Part shown: positions 22,375 through 33,699 of the stretch, one piece after another
Layout of the letters: every line of letters starts with the position of its first letter
How positions within the stretch are numbered: the stretch's first letter is position 1
Assembly (NCBI RefSeq): GCF_003265705.1
Contig: NW_020313157.1
Span: 1,704,773-1,768,772, forward strand
DNA: 64,000 bases
Source: Callorhinus ursinus
Lineage: Eukaryota; Chordata; Mammalia; Carnivora; Otariidae
Direction: 5' to 3'
The notes under the pieces: generated by a model
The model's input: the letters and a program-made list of their open reading frames with translations, nothing else
Told to the model about the DNA's origin: nothing
The model's database searches: none
Program-made: the position numbers and the translations under genes

Positions 22375-23085
22375 ATCCTCCTCTTCCTCCTCCTCAGACT
22401 ATGGAGACACTACCTGCTACAACCCAGCTTCACCCGTGGGATCTGCCTCCCTAGCCTCATCCTAGCTCCTCTTTGAAACCTAATCTGTGGCACCACCACC
22501 CCCCTCTTCTTGTATCTGACCCCATAGGATACCCTCTGAGGCCAGCGATTACATCTACCCTTTGAGGTCAGTGATTACATCACACGTCTACCCACAGTCT
22601 GCAGTGGACACTCAATCAATGTGGATTGATGAGGTTGCTGATCCTGGATTGATCAAACCAACCCGATTTTATTCTTGGGGAAAGGGGCAACCTTTCCCCA
22701 GCAAGTCTGCATCTCCCGTGTCCTGAAACCTACTCTGTGTGGGCTGCACTCACTTGCTTATAGATCCAAAGCTTTGTATTTTAGAACCCTGTCCCAGATG
22801 CTGGTGGGTCCTGTGATGCTGGGGTCCACTGTTGCTGACCACAGCCTATGGGCAGATTATGACCATCCATAACAGCTCACTCAAACCCAACCCTGCCTTC
22901 ACAGAGAAAACTTCCCTCAACAAACTGAATCAAACTGCAGTACCCCTCTATGACCATCTAGAATGCACTGCTCATCCCTGTGCAAATGTGAAAAACCAAC
23001 TGCACTGCCAAAGTCTTTGAAAAGGGGGGAATATTGAGGCAAGTGGTGAGTGTTGTCAGACCCGTCACTAGTAGAGTAAACAAAA
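22375..23085. other. Unique sequence, CCTCCT-rich start
   Basis: A short (CCT)n tract near 22378-22398, then sequence with no gene or repeat recognised. Confidence 0.4.
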
Positions 23086-23089
23086 CAAC

Positions 23090-23510
23090 TAACTCATTCG
23101 AGGATGCAAGAGAGATTGTGAGGCTCTAATGGCTTTGGAAGGCAATGAAAGGAAGCAAATGTTTTTCCCTTGGACATATGCAGAAGGGAAAAATGGAATT
23201 GTGTATCTTCCAGGCTTAAAGTCAAATGTAATGAGGGAGGTACAGACATATCTAATGAAGGAAACTGATCTATGTAGAATGCCAGAGAAAGTTTCTTGAA
23301 GAAGTGGCATTTCTGCTGAGACTTACAAGGGAAATGGCCAGGGAATGGGGAGGTAAAAGAATTCCAGGCTAAGGGGAAAACATGTTGAAAATGACAAGGT
23401 AGAATAGATCTTGGTCCTTAATAGGAATTGAGAAGCTCAGTGTAATTGGGCATAGTAAGTGAGAAGAAGAGAGAAGGGAAATAAAACTGAAGCAGAATCA
23501 TATCTTGTAT
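23090..23510 (+). mobile_element. Ancient medium-reiterated repeat
   Basis: 'AAGTGGCATTTCTGCTGAGA', 'AAGAATTCCAGGCTAAGG' and 'GAAGCTCAGTGTAATTGGGC' match the family also present at 16020 and 31400. Confidence 0.45.
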
Positions 23511-23517
23511 TTATGGA

Positions 23518-23895
23518 TGTCTCAATCGATTTGTGCTACTACAACAAAAATACCATAGATTAGGTGGCTTCAACAACAAACAGTTATTTCTCACAGTTCT
23601 GGAAGCCGGGAAGCCTTAAGATCAAGGTGCTGCCAGACCTGGAGTCTGGTGAGGATATGCTCCCGGGTTTGCAGATGGCCATCTTCCTGCTGTGTCTTCA
23701 CACTGCAGACAGCAGAGAGAGAGGAGGGAGCTCTAGTCTTTTCTCTTCTTATAGGGACACTAATTCCATCATCCAGGCTCCAGCTTCACCATCTCATCTA
23801 AACCTAACTGCCTCTTGAAATCCCCACCTCCTAATACCATCCCACTGGGGGTTAGGATTTCAGCATATGAATCTGCGGTGGGCAGGGTGGGGGGG
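23518..23895 (-). mobile_element. MaLR (MST/THE1-like) LTR, near full length
   Basis: 'AGGTGGCTTCAACAACAAAC', 'TTTCTCACAGTTCTGGAAGC', 'CCCACCTCCTAATACCATCC' and 'GGGGTTAGGATTTCAGCATA' appear in the order of the reverse complement of a MaLR LTR. No internal retroviral region is visible, so it is a solo LTR. Confidence 0.85.
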
Positions 23896-23924
23896 TAGGC
23901 AGTACACAAACATGAAATCCCTCA

Positions 23925-24120
23925 CAATGGGTTAGGTCTTTTGTTAGGTGTTTCATATATGTTGCCACTGATCTATAGACACAACACAACAAGGTAGGGA
24001 TTACTTTTCCCATTCTCCAATTCAGAAACTGAGTTTAGATAATTTGAGAAGCTTGGCCAATAGATATGCAAGTAAGGAAAAACAGAGCTGGAGTTTGAAG
24101 CAAGGTATATCAGTTTGCAT
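23925..24120 (-). mobile_element. MIR SINE
   Basis: 'GGTCTTTTGTTAGGTGTTTC', 'CCATTCTCCAATTCAGAAAC' and 'AGAAGCTTGGCCAATAG' give antisense MIR with moderate decay. Confidence 0.6.
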
Positions 24121-24377
24121 GTGATTCCTATTGGTTTTCCAAGAGCCAGATGGGTAAGAATGGATATGTGCCTAAAGGCACATGCAGGGGATCCCATGTG
24201 ACGTGTGAGCTTCCATCTTGCTATATGTCGCCATGATAGGATCCCAGCCTCTTGGCTGCTAATACTTAAGAGATGCCACCAGCCTCAGCCGAGATTTAAT
24301 ATTGGTTTAGCAGTCAGGAGTCAATTAAATGTTAATGTTCAGTCACTTGAAATTAAACATTAGGAATCTCAGCTTTA

Positions 24378-24424
24378 TTTGTAAGTTTCTTTTTTTTTCT
24401 TTTCTTTTTCTTTGTAAGTTTCTT
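24378..24424. repeat. 14-bp direct repeat flanking a T/C-rich tract
   Basis: TTTGTAAGTTTCTT at 24378-24391 recurs exactly at 24411-24424, with T-rich sequence between. It may be a slippage duplication or the footprint of a tiny retro-insertion. Confidence 0.8.
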
Positions 24425-24604
24425 AAGCCATCACTGAGGTGTTCTGCTTGCCAACCCCCACCCCCACCCCTGCTGGGCTGCCCAACTCCTCTGGCTGGAT
24501 CCCCTATCCAGAGGCAAACTCATTTAGCTCACCACATGCCTTGACACACAGCATTTGACCTGCCCAATAGCCATACTCCTCCAGGGAGCAAATGTAAAAG
24601 GTTG

Positions 24605-24605
<1 letters not shown>

Positions 24606-24635
<30 letters not shown>
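24606..24635. repeat. (AC)15 microsatellite
   Basis: Perfect AC run of 30 bases, likely length-polymorphic. Confidence 0.95.
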
Positions 24636-24638
<3 letters not shown>

Positions 24639-24773
24639 TTCACATAAGGTAAGCCTAGCTATAATATCATAGCTATTTTGGTATTTGTAACATTTTATAG
24701 ACGACACAGCACTTTCGGGGACATAATTAAATTGGACCTCATGGTAAGATAATGGCAATGATGATAATGATGG

Positions 24774-24878
24774 TTGGAAGAGGAGGAGAGATGAGGAGAG
24801 GAGGAAGAGAAGGAGGTGAAGGCAACGATGGAAGGAAAGGAGGGAAATGAGGAGGAGAAAGAAAAAGGAAGAAGGACG
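24774..24878. repeat. Polypurine (GA-rich) tract
   Basis: About 100 bases composed almost wholly of A and G (GGAAGAGGAGGAGAG and similar). The long minus-strand frame over it owes its openness to this bias. Confidence 0.85.
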
Positions 24879-24884
24879 ATTTAA

Positions 24885-25035
24885 GTGTTTTCTGTACATT
24901 TTCATGTAGTGCTCACAATAACTCCACAAAACAGAGATTGTTACCACTCTCACTTTACAAACAGAAAAACTAAAGCCCAGAGAGGTTAAATCATATGCCC
25001 AAGACCACATACAGAATGGGATGTCAAGATTGATA
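24885..25035 (-). mobile_element. MIR SINE
   Basis: 'GTGCTCACAATAACTCCACA', 'CCCAGAGAGGTTAAATCATA' and 'TGCCCAAGACCACATACAGA' form an antisense MIR. Confidence 0.85.
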
Positions 25036-25129
25036 CTTCAAATGCTTACTCCCTTAACTACAACTGATCATATATATATGTGAAAAAGTGCAGTTTGAAG
25101 AAAAAAGTTGGTCTGGACAGCACAGTTTT

Positions 25130-25225
25130 ATTTTACCCATATATGAGGTAATAAAGCTCAGAGAGGTTAAATGCCTCATCCAGTGTCACACAGTTTGGTA
25201 TGAGGTTCGCGGCTACAATCCTGGT
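25130..25225 (-). mobile_element. MIR SINE fragment
   Basis: 'AAAGCTCAGAGAGGTTAAAT' and 'TCCAGTGTCACACAGTTTGG' are an antisense MIR core. Confidence 0.75.
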
Positions 25226-25243
25226 TCCTGTCTCCCAGGAAGT

Positions 25244-25275
25244 CTGTGTGTGCGCGCGAGCACGCACACACATAC
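25244..25275. repeat. Alternating purine-pyrimidine, partly palindromic tract
   Basis: TGTGTGTGCGCGCGAG followed by CACGCACACACATAC is largely alternating and near self-complementary, with candidate Z-DNA and cruciform potential. Confidence 0.75.
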
Positions 25276-26004
25276 AGATCCAGGCTCCCTCCAAGCCCAG
25301 AACTCCCTCCTGCTGAGTACAAGGGAGTGCCTTGCATCCTTGGCAAGTTGCCAAGTTCCTAGCTGCATTTCAGTTTGGAGTGCAGCTCTTGAGTAGCTTA
25401 GTAGGAGAAACTGGGGTGGAAGGGAGAGACACTCCACCTATCCTCAAAAAGGCAACACCACCGTTGCGCGCATATCCATTTTAGGACTCTGCCTAGTGCC
25501 ATACTGGCTCCGGGAACTTTCAAGGGCAGGAAATCTGTGCCCCAGCACCTACGCCAATGTACTGAATTGAAAATCAGGGTAAATCCGCACCAAGGGAGAT
25601 GTCTAATCAAGGCTCAGGTTTGCATTTCCTTCTCAATGGCATGTTGACAAAACAAGAAAAGACAGAAACAAACACGGTTAAGCTAACTTTCTTTCAGAGG
25701 CCATTCAGTGCGAAAGTGAGAATAGGAGGGCTGCCTAAGACCAGCCGGGAAGAGCCAGAGGGAATATTCAGCACAGCAGGGCCACACCAAGACTGGGCGC
25801 CCACCTTCCTCAGCACTTCCCAGAAGCAGAGTTGCAAAGTTAAAGAAAACGGAGGTCAGCCCAATAGAGAGGGGGCCCAAAGGGGAAATGTGACCCTCCA
25901 GACACCTGGACAGCCTGAGGTTTAGAAAATGGGAAGTATATATAGTTGTGGGGCTGTTTCTCCAATATATTCTAAAGAACTTAGGAAAGGACTACAGATG
26001 GTTA

Positions 26005-26170
26005 GAACAGGAATAGTAATAGTCCTGCCCATTTATGGAAAAGTTGCTCTGTGCCAGGAGTATACACAATGCCATTTCTTCAACAGTCTTGCCCCATAGC
26101 CTATTTCACAGGCCCTGAGATGGGGATCCCAAGATTTTAAATTACCTGCCTAAGATACCCAGCTATAAGG
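26005..26170 (-). mobile_element. MIR SINE
   Basis: 'TTGCTCTGTGCCAGGAGTAT', 'CTATTTCACAGGCCCTGAGA' and 'TTACCTGCCTAAGATACCCA' give antisense MIR. Confidence 0.65.
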
Positions 26171-26534
26171 GTTCAGAAATCACCCCCTCCAAGTTGCTTG
26201 CTTTACAGAGGGGGAAACAGGCTCCAGGAGGGCAGAGCTGTGCCAAAGTCATCCTGAAAGTCCTGAGCATCCTGGGAACCTCTAAGCCCCAGAGGAAACC
26301 CCACAAAATCCAGATGGTGGTCTCAGTCATCTTGCTGGTCAGATTCAAAGTCGCCGTTTGGGCCATGGTGGCAATCATCATTTTCCCTACCTCTCCATTT
26401 CCAGGAAACAAAATCCCCTTAAGTGGAAATCAAGTGAAGTGTTTTTAGATCAATCAAATGTGTCACAGGGTTGTGGGATCACTTCCTTTTCAATCTGTAA
26501 GGTCCAATTCCTGCAATGGCTAATATTTTCTACT

Positions 26535-26665
26535 CTTCAGAATGTAGTATGGAGCCAGAAAGACCTGGATTTGGATGTAGCTCTAATACTGACTGCTATG
26601 TATCTTTGGGCAAGTCACATAAGTTCGCCAAGCCATCATTATTCCTGGAAATGGGAAAGCTACCC
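26535..26665 (+). mobile_element. MIR SINE fragment
   Basis: 'GGAGCCAGAAAGACCTGGAT' and 'TATCTTTGGGCAAGTCACAT' are sense MIR head and core. Confidence 0.7.
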
Positions 26666-27184
26666 ATCCATCTCACGAACTTTTCAGTGTCTGCTGCATG
26701 TCAAGCACGGTCTTAGGCACTGAGAGTAGAGCAGTGAACAAGACAGACCAAAACTCAGTGTTCTTGGCTAATATCCAAGTGGGGATAATAATAGGACCCA
26801 GACCATGGGCTGGTTGTGAGGACAGAAGAGATACTGCATGTAAAGGTCTTAGAACACTGCCTCCTGGTAAGCCATCATTCAACAAATGTCTGGTAAAATA
26901 ATACAATTACGAATATTCTCCTGATCACTTTTTAAAAATTGGGCCAAGCTACGTATTTTTAAAGGCAATAGAAAATTAAAAAAAAAAGAAAAGAAAATAG
27001 TTAGTTATACAGTGTGGTGAGCCTCTGAGCATGTGCCATTTGATGACCCAGGTGACTCAGTACATGATAAACTTAAAGAAGATCCAGCATATACTTCCCT
27101 AAAAGTAACACAGGATGCTGAGAGCAGCTACAGAGACTCTGAAAGAGCCTCTTGCTGCTTCAAGGGCAGGGGGATGACACCAGC

Positions 27185-27335
27185 ATGTGCCAGATACTCC
27201 ACTGGTCTTCATGCCTCTAATTTTCATGCAGCCCCCATGTGGCGGGGTGCCATCATCTCCATTTTACCAAGGAGGGAGCCGAGGCACAGAGAGGGTAAGA
27301 AATGTTTTCCCTTGGTAGGGCCAAGATGTGGACCC
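27185..27335 (-). mobile_element. MIR SINE
   Basis: 'TCCATTTTACCAAGGAGGGA' and 'GCCGAGGCACAGAGAGGGTA' form an antisense MIR core. Confidence 0.7.
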
Positions 27336-27889
27336 AAACCCCCCCACCACCAGGGGCATTGTTCTTTTCACTGCATGTGTGTTGCACTTGGGAGCATTAT
27401 GAGTCATTTTATTTTCTTTTCATCTTTTTAAAGACTGAGCTTGCTACTTCTGGAGGAGATAAAAACGAAGCTGTTCATACAGTCCCATCTTTCTCTGCAC
27501 CTATGACATTAAAAAATGCAGGGATTTCTCCTTCTTAAAAGCCTTTTCCAAATACACCTCATTCTTCCCTCCTTCCTGGGGACGCACTAGGCTCCTTTTC
27601 CCAGTTCCCTTGCTGGGAAGCATGGCCTCATGACTGAGTTAGGGTGGACAGAGCAGGAGGGGGAAGGACTACTGGCCACTCCCAGACCTGCTGATACAAA
27701 TTCTGCATATGACACCCTGGCCCTCCCGTTCCTTACAAGCCTGATGGTGACGATGAAGAGCCACAGAGTGGTAGTAGCCTGGGTCTCACATAGGGGAAAA
27801 AGAAACCTTTCCTGCAATAAGCCCCTCAGATGCGGAGGTTTATCTGTTATAGCAGCAAACCTTAGCTAGCCTCAACAGCAGGCTCCTTT

Positions 27890-27972
27890 CCTTAAGGGTA
27901 AGAATTATTCTTATTAAATTCTATAATCTAAGCACCTAGCAAAGGGCCTGGCATATAATAAATTTAGGAAGA
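27890..27972 (+). mobile_element. LINE-2 3' end
   Basis: 'AAGCACCTAGCAAAGGGCCT' then 'GGCATATAATAAATTTAGG' resembles the L2 terminus. Confidence 0.6.
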
Positions 27973-27984
27973 TTGGCCTGGTGG

Positions 27985-28155
27985 GGTTAAGAGAAGGGGT
28001 TCTGAGATCAGGTCAGCCTGGATCTGACCACTGGCTCCAACACCTGTGAGCTGTAGGAGACTTTGGGAAGATAATTTAACCTCTCTGAGCTTCCAACTTC
28101 TCTTTAGTAAAAGTATGATACCAACTACATAGACAACATAGTCATGAATCTTAAG
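27985..28155 (+). mobile_element. MIR SINE
   Basis: 'TCTGAGATCAGGTCAGCCTG', 'AATTTAACCTCTCTGAGCTT' and the spacing between them fit sense MIR. Confidence 0.75.
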
Positions 28156-28166
28156 ATATGGTGAGG

Positions 28167-28339
28167 AAGGTCGCCTGGGTAGCTCAGTTGGTTAAGTGAA
28201 TGCCTTAGGCTCAGGATTATGATCCCAGAGTCCTGGCATCGAGTCCCTGAGCAGGGAGTCTGCTTCTCTGCCCCTTCCCTGGCTCATGCACATTCTCCCT
28301 CCCTTTCTCTCTCTCTCTCAAATAAATAAATATAATCTT
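28167..28339 (+). mobile_element. Can-SINE, host of a second SINE
   Basis: 'TCGCCTGGGTAGCTCAGTTG' head, shortened body with 'GAGCAGGGAGTCTGCTTCTC' and an AAATAAATAAATATAATCTT tail. It is more diverged than the copies at 40483 and 50653. Imperfect outer duplications (ATATGGTGAGGAA / ATATGGTAGGGAA) lie at about 28156 and 28561. Confidence 0.9.
28323..28339. repeat. Target-site duplication of the nested SINE, left
   Basis: TAAATAAATATAATCTT here recurs exactly at 28533-28549. It is part of the tail of the first SINE. Confidence 0.85.
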
Positions 28340-28532
28340 TTTTTTTTAAAGATTTTATTTACTTGATAGAGAGAGACACAGTGAGAGAGGGAACACAAGC
28401 AGGGGGAGTGGGAGAGGGAGAAGCAGGCTTCCCGCCAAGCAAGGAGCCCGATGCGGGGCTCGATCCCAGGACCCTGAGATCATGACCTGAGCCAAAGGCA
28501 GAAGCTTAACAACTGAGCCACCCAGTCGCCCC
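28340..28532 (-). mobile_element. Can-SINE inserted in the tail of another Can-SINE
   Basis: On the minus strand it runs from the head (GGGGCGACTGGGTGGCTCAG on that strand) to an A-rich tail, seen on plus as TTTTTTTAAAGATTTTATTT. It is flanked by an exact 17-bp duplication of the host tail, proving it came second and in opposite orientation. Confidence 0.92.
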
Positions 28533-28549
28533 TAAATAAATATAATCTT
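28533..28549. repeat. Target-site duplication of the nested SINE, right
   Basis: Exact second copy of the sequence at 28323-28339. Confidence 0.85.
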
Positions 28550-28579
28550 AAAAAGAAAATATATGGTAGGGAAAAATGC

Positions 28580-31020
28580 TTAGCCTACGGAGAGCACATA
28601 AAAGCTCTCAGTAGTTGTACACATTCGACTGGTAGTACTGCTACTACTGATCATGATGTAATAGTGCTGATTAACTGATACTGTCAAGTGCCCAGTAGTA
28701 AGTACTTAAGACTTGCCCCAAATGTATGCACATGTGCATGCACACACACATCCTCACTCATATATACAAATAAGCAGGCTTACAAACTTCCTAAAGGGGC
28801 TTCTAAATACAAACAATGATGGCTCTGTCCCCTTCTCACAAGCACTTATTGTCACCATCCATAGCTTCTCCTTCCCCACCCCTCCCCCCTCTATGCTGCT
28901 GGCTCCCTTGGTTCTTAAAAATGATAATTAATTCCTACTCTGGACTCTCAGGATTATAAGGTTTTATAGGATGGCAGAGCTAAGACAAATGCTTTAATTC
29001 ACCAGCTGCCATGTATTTCATTAGAGATTCTGATGAGTCCTCCTTACACACATATGCCTTCCTACTTCTTGTTGCCTGAGAGCAAGGGAGAGGGAGGGTA
29101 AAGAAGGGCGAGGAAAGAGGATTTGTGCACAAGGACTCCAGGACTCTGAAACTTTTGGCTAGCATGGACTGCTAGTCTGTCACATGAGCATCCGCTGGAA
29201 GCACAGTAGTGTTGGCTGCCAGCCCTCTGCCATGTGTGGTGGGCAGGGGGAGATGTCTTGAATGAGTCTTCTATTTTCCTGGAGCACAGGAAAGCCCTAC
29301 ATATGAGGGTGGAATGGGATGGGGGATATTGGCAGATCTAAATTGCTTCTGAGGCCCCTTATATTTTTATCTTTTTAATTTTTCCTATAATTTGGGAAGA
29401 GTGGAGCAAAAAGCATTTGACTCTGAATGACAATATAGGTCTCAGGATGCTTGGTTTGTGTTTGTGTGTGCACGCATGTGTGTGTCTCATACTCGCTGAT
29501 TAAGTTGGCAGTTTGGTGAATAAGGTTTATGTTTGCTCTTGCGGAGGGAAACAATTGTTCTCTGAAAAAAAATGCTTTTGTTGCACTAAGTGTCTCTAAT
29601 GAGGACAGTAGTTAATAAAATTAAAATCCAGGGTGTAAACAGAAGAGTTGACAGATTCAGTCATTTCTTCTCCCCTTCTGGGGTGAATAATGAGTTTCTG
29701 GCAAAAAACAGAAACCTGGGTTGCAGCCCCAAATGTGTGGTCAAACTGGGTGTCATATTTTGAGCAGTAATTCTCTCCCTAGGAAGAGGGGTTCCCAGGC
29801 AGTCTTCCCGACACCATACAAGTCAATCACTAGATTAGGCCCACACTACAGACCAAGACAGTGTGGCTTCTTTTCCTACCCTTTTGGCAAGGATAGAGGG
29901 GATGTCTTCTTCAGATACTCAGAGTCAGGGTATCTTGAGGTTGAACCCAGTGTTGCCTGCTACAGTCTCTGCTCAATTTTTTTCAGTGAAGCCAATGTCC
30001 TACCACAGAACATCTAAGTCTTTCCTGAGCTTGAACACTACAATCCTGGCACAGTCTTCCTTTCCAATGCTACTTACCAGCTCTTGCCAATGTGCACACT
30101 CCATCAGATCTCCTCAGGAATTTATCTTCATTGGACCTAGAAGTCCTAGGCTCACTCTACCTGCATCCCTCCACTAACGGTGTAACCACCTCCTGAGCTG
30201 CACCCCCATCGCATTTTGCCAAACCCCACACTCCAAGATCCTTTTCCCTGCCACCTCATCTACAAAGTTCTTATAGGTCTTTCTCTGCTTTAGCAGTCAC
30301 GTATAATTACTTATCATTGAAAAACCTCACTGTTCTGCTGACTGATTTGTAGAAAGGATTACATTGAATCTCCTAGGGCATAAACTCACAGCTATCTTCT
30401 CACTGAGAACCTTCTGTGTGTGTTGAAGAACACCTCATTAGAACCAGGAGCAGATTCATTAGAACCAGGTCCCCAAGGAGCAGAATCCCAGAGAGTTGTG
30501 CTGTTGGTTTGTGCATTTGCTCCCTTTTCTCTCAATGGAGGGCCTTGTACAGTCACTACACAGTCTTCCCTACAAAAAGAAATATTGCTACCTCCTCTTG
30601 TTTCATCATGTTTCATCGTACCTTTCTGACCCCTTCCCATCCCTTCACTCCCACCATTCCCAGATGAGGCTAAACACCAAATTTCGCACTGTCATCTCAT
30701 TAAGAGTCTGATATGAAGCTAGTCAAACATGAAATGGGGCTCAGTGAGCATGTCCAGCCAGGCAAGAGAGAAGCATCATTAAAGATAATGTTCAGGTTTG
30801 GGGCTTGGGCAACGGGCATGCTAAGAAGACCGAATTTTATCCCAGGGTGAGATAGTTGGGGAGACTATGAAGAAAATGGAGGGATCATCCATGGGGCCCT
30901 TTTATCCTCATGGGTAAATAACAGAACCCCTGGAGCCAAGTTTTGCTCTCAACATAAGAAAGTCTGAAACAAGCCCCAACACATCTCTTTATTATGGCCC
31001 CCATTACTCCTTCTTGCTAT
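28580..31020. other. Mostly unique sequence; possible conserved block at 29490-29650
   Basis: No gene recognised. A small (TG)n-like stretch near 29455-29485. The 29490-29650 part is AT-rich with 'ACAATTGTTC' (a SOX-like palindrome) and 'GTTAATAAAATTAAAATCC', and could be conserved. Weak L2-like traces occur near 30220-30400. Confidence 0.35.
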
Positions 31021-31024
31021 CATT

Positions 31025-31165
31025 TATTTGCACATCTGAATTCCTCTCTTGACTGTGATTTCCCTGTGGGAAGGGGGTAGTCTCATTGGCAACCTGAATC
31101 CTGAGAACCTAGCACACAAACTGGAACTTTGTAAGTTTGCTGAATGAACAAATGAGCAAGTGAGT
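31025..31165 (+). mobile_element. LINE-2 3' end
   Basis: 'TTGACTGTGATTTCCCTGTG', 'CTGAGAACCTAGCACACAAA' and 'TTTGCTGAATGAACAAATGA' follow the L2 terminus in order. Confidence 0.65.
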
Positions 31166-31204
31166 GGAGCAGGGAGGTTAATACTTCATTACATTTTGGT
31201 CCCC

Positions 31205-31400
31205 TCTTTGAAAAAATATTCACTTTTTATTAATAGCTGAACAAATGCAACTTAAAATAATCTGGAGGTATCATTTTGGACCAACTAAATTAACGAAAAC
31301 ATTTTTAAAACAACAATACCCAATGCTGTCAAGCCTGCATGTGAAATGACATCTGTATTACATTGGTGGTAAATTGGTACAGCTCCCCTGAAATCAATAA
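31205..31400 (+). mobile_element. Old LINE-1-like fragment
   Basis: 'ATCATTTTGGACCAACTAAA', 'AATACCCAATGCTGTCAAGC' and 'CATTGGTGGTAAATTGGTAC' resemble L1/HAL1 ORF2-end sequence in sense orientation. Confidence 0.5.
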
Positions 31401-32100
31401 ATCCCTCATTTACTAATTTAACAAACAAGTACCAAGGGCCTACTATGTGCTAGGATAATAGGGAAGGATTCAGAAAGGTAAAACACAGGGCTTCTCCTAG
31501 AGGTAGAAACACAATAAACAAGTAGTCACAAAAGTTGCATGAGTAAGAGAAGAGAGGAAGTATCAAAGACAACTTGGGAGGTTAGGGGTGGGTTTTCCTG
31601 AGAGCTAAGAGCAAAGCTGAGGTCTCAAGGCTGAGTAACAGTGTACCTAGGACGGAGAAGAAAAGAGGTCCAGGAAGATGAGAAAGACATGCTTCATTTG
31701 AGAGAGAGAAGAATGTTGAGTAATTTAAGTGGGTCCAAATCAACAAGGGCCCTGGGAAGCATATCAAGAAGTTTGGATTACCCTAAGGGTGATAGGACCT
31801 TTACAGGTAGATGACATGATCAGATGAGCCTATTGGGAGGATAGCTCTGTCACCCAGTGAATAATTGGTGGGAGGAGGTGGGCATAAATGGGAGAATGAA
31901 GTAGGTGGTGGTTTTAATAATTCAGAAGTGAGATGATGTTAGCCTGGGCCAAGGTAGTGGCAGTGTGAATGAAGAGAGGCAAATTTATTCAAGATATTGG
32001 AGACATTATCGGTAAAACCCGGTAATTTATAGGATGTGAGAAGTATAGGAGAAGGATCGTCACAGACGAGTCAGTGCAGGGCATTAATTGAGAAGAGAAC
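31400..32100 (+). mobile_element. Ancient medium-reiterated repeat, longest copy here
   Basis: 'AAGGGCCTACTATGTGCTAG', 'CAACAAGGGCCCTGGGAAGC', 'GTAGATGACATGATCAGATG' and 'GAGGATAGCTCTGTCACCC' follow the order of the widespread family also seen at 16020 and 46160. It lies between L1-like pieces at 31205 and 32170, so it or they were inserted in series. Confidence 0.5.
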
Positions 32101-32169
32101 ACAGGAGGATGGACAGCACACAGCAAGGGGCACTGGATACCCCATCTCTTTAACTCTCTTCCAGGGAAT

Positions 32170-33062
32170 TTATCTTAGGAAGAATTCAGTAAAAGATAAA
32201 AGCTGTAGGACCCAAAGTATCTGTGACAACATCTTCTATAAAAAACTGGACAACCTAGATGCCTAATAATGATAGGGCTTATTATGTGCCAAGCATTGTT
32301 AAGATTAAATGACCTTTTTTAATCTTAACAACCCTATGCAGTAGGTCCTGTTGTGTTTCCTACCTCATAGATGAGCAAATGAGGCATAGAGCCAGGATTT
32401 GGACCAGGAGGTCAGCCTTCTCTGAATGTACCTAGATATACTACCTCGCTCCTTGACGGAGAAGTTTCACTAAGGTTGAACACATCAGGCTGGAATCTTA
32501 GACAACCACTAAACAATCATTAAGGTAATTCCACAGAAACAAGGAAAATGTGTCTAGTGTATCATTAAATAAAAAAATCAGGGGAAATGGTGTGTAAAGT
32601 CGGAAAATAATTATATTAAAAGATGTGCACACATGGGTCAGATTTGGAGAAGAATTTACCATGATGAAAACAGATGCCTTTTTCCGGTGATGGGATTAGG
32701 GTGATTTTTATAATCAATTCATCCTATATTGTTGTTGATACCCATCTTTTATCTAATGAAAAAGTCAAAACAAGACACAAAAAATGTATGAGCTATATAA
32801 TCCCAATTTATGAAGTAGAAAAACAGGCATGGCTAATCTATATGGAGAGAAATCAGAACAGTGATCGCCTCAGGTTAGGGCACCCTATGTTGTCTAGGGG
32901 CATGAGATACTTTATTAGGGGGAAGGAAATGTCCTATAGATAGACTGAAATGATGATCACATAGGTATATTTTTGTCAAAACTCACTGTACTGTGTTTTT
33001 GAGATCTTTTTCATTTATGTAAATTGTATGTTTGTTGTATATTTGAACAATTTTAAAAGTAG
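32170..33062 (+). mobile_element. Old LINE-1 end, split by a MIR
   Basis: 'AAACTGGACAACCTAGATGC' (ORF2-end style) precedes a MIR, and 'CAGAACAGTGATCGCCTCAG', 'GTCAAAACTCACTGTACTGT' and 'TTTATGTAAATTGTATG' form a sense L1 3' region after it. Confidence 0.65.
32275..32445 (-). mobile_element. MIR SINE
   Basis: 'TTATTATGTGCCAAGCATTG', 'AACAACCCTATGCAGTAGGT' and 'AGAGCCAGGATTTGGACCAG' give antisense MIR. Confidence 0.75.
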
Positions 33063-33071
33063 TACGGGGGG

Positions 33072-33550
33072 TATGACAGTTAATTTTATGTATCAACTTG
33101 ACTGGATCGGGGGATGCCCAGATATTTGGTTAAACATTATTTCTGGGTATGTCAATGAGGGTGTTCCAGATGAGATTAGCATTTGAACCAAAAGATCCAG
33201 AATATGGCCCTCTCCCAAGGTGATGGGCATCATCCAACCCTTTAGGGAGCTGAATAGAAGAAAAGTCAGAGGAAGGAAGGATTCACCCCCTCTCTTCAGC
33301 CTGCTTCAGCTGGGACATCTCATCTTCTGCCCTCAAACTGCGATTTAATTGACACCATTGACTCCCCTGGTTCTCAGGCCTTTGGACTCAGACTGAATTA
33401 ATGACCAACTTTCCTGGATCACCAGCTTGCAGATGTCACACTGTGGGACTCCTCAGCCTTCATAACCATATGAGACAATTCCTCATTATCTGTCTGTCTG
33501 CCTGCCTATCTATTGGTCTTGTTTCTCTGGAGAACCATAATTCAGGGGGA
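33072..33550 (+). mobile_element. LTR-like ancient repeat (full length by eye)
   Basis: 'GTTAATTTTATGTATCAACT', 'CCCAGATATTTGGTTAAACA', 'CTCAGCCTTCATAACCATAT' and a closing 'TTTCTCTGGAGAACC' occur in the order of a very common mammalian repeat of LTR type. I am sure of the repeat, not of its name. A CTGT/CTGC run near 33495-33510 sits where a microsatellite is usual. Confidence 0.75.
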
Positions 33551-33699
33551 CAGTCAAAACAGTCTTCCATCTTAACATTTCCTTCTTCTCTTTGAGGAAG
33601 TCATCATTTTCTGACTCTTAGTGCCATCCAGGACAACCAGTCCATTTCTCTGCCCAGTTTTCTCCTTATAGAAAAGGTAATTTCAATGGGGTGGCATAC

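Noticed and set aside
24504..25010. 168-codon minus-strand frame
   Set aside because: Kept open by the (AC)n microsatellite and the GA-rich tract plus a MIR.
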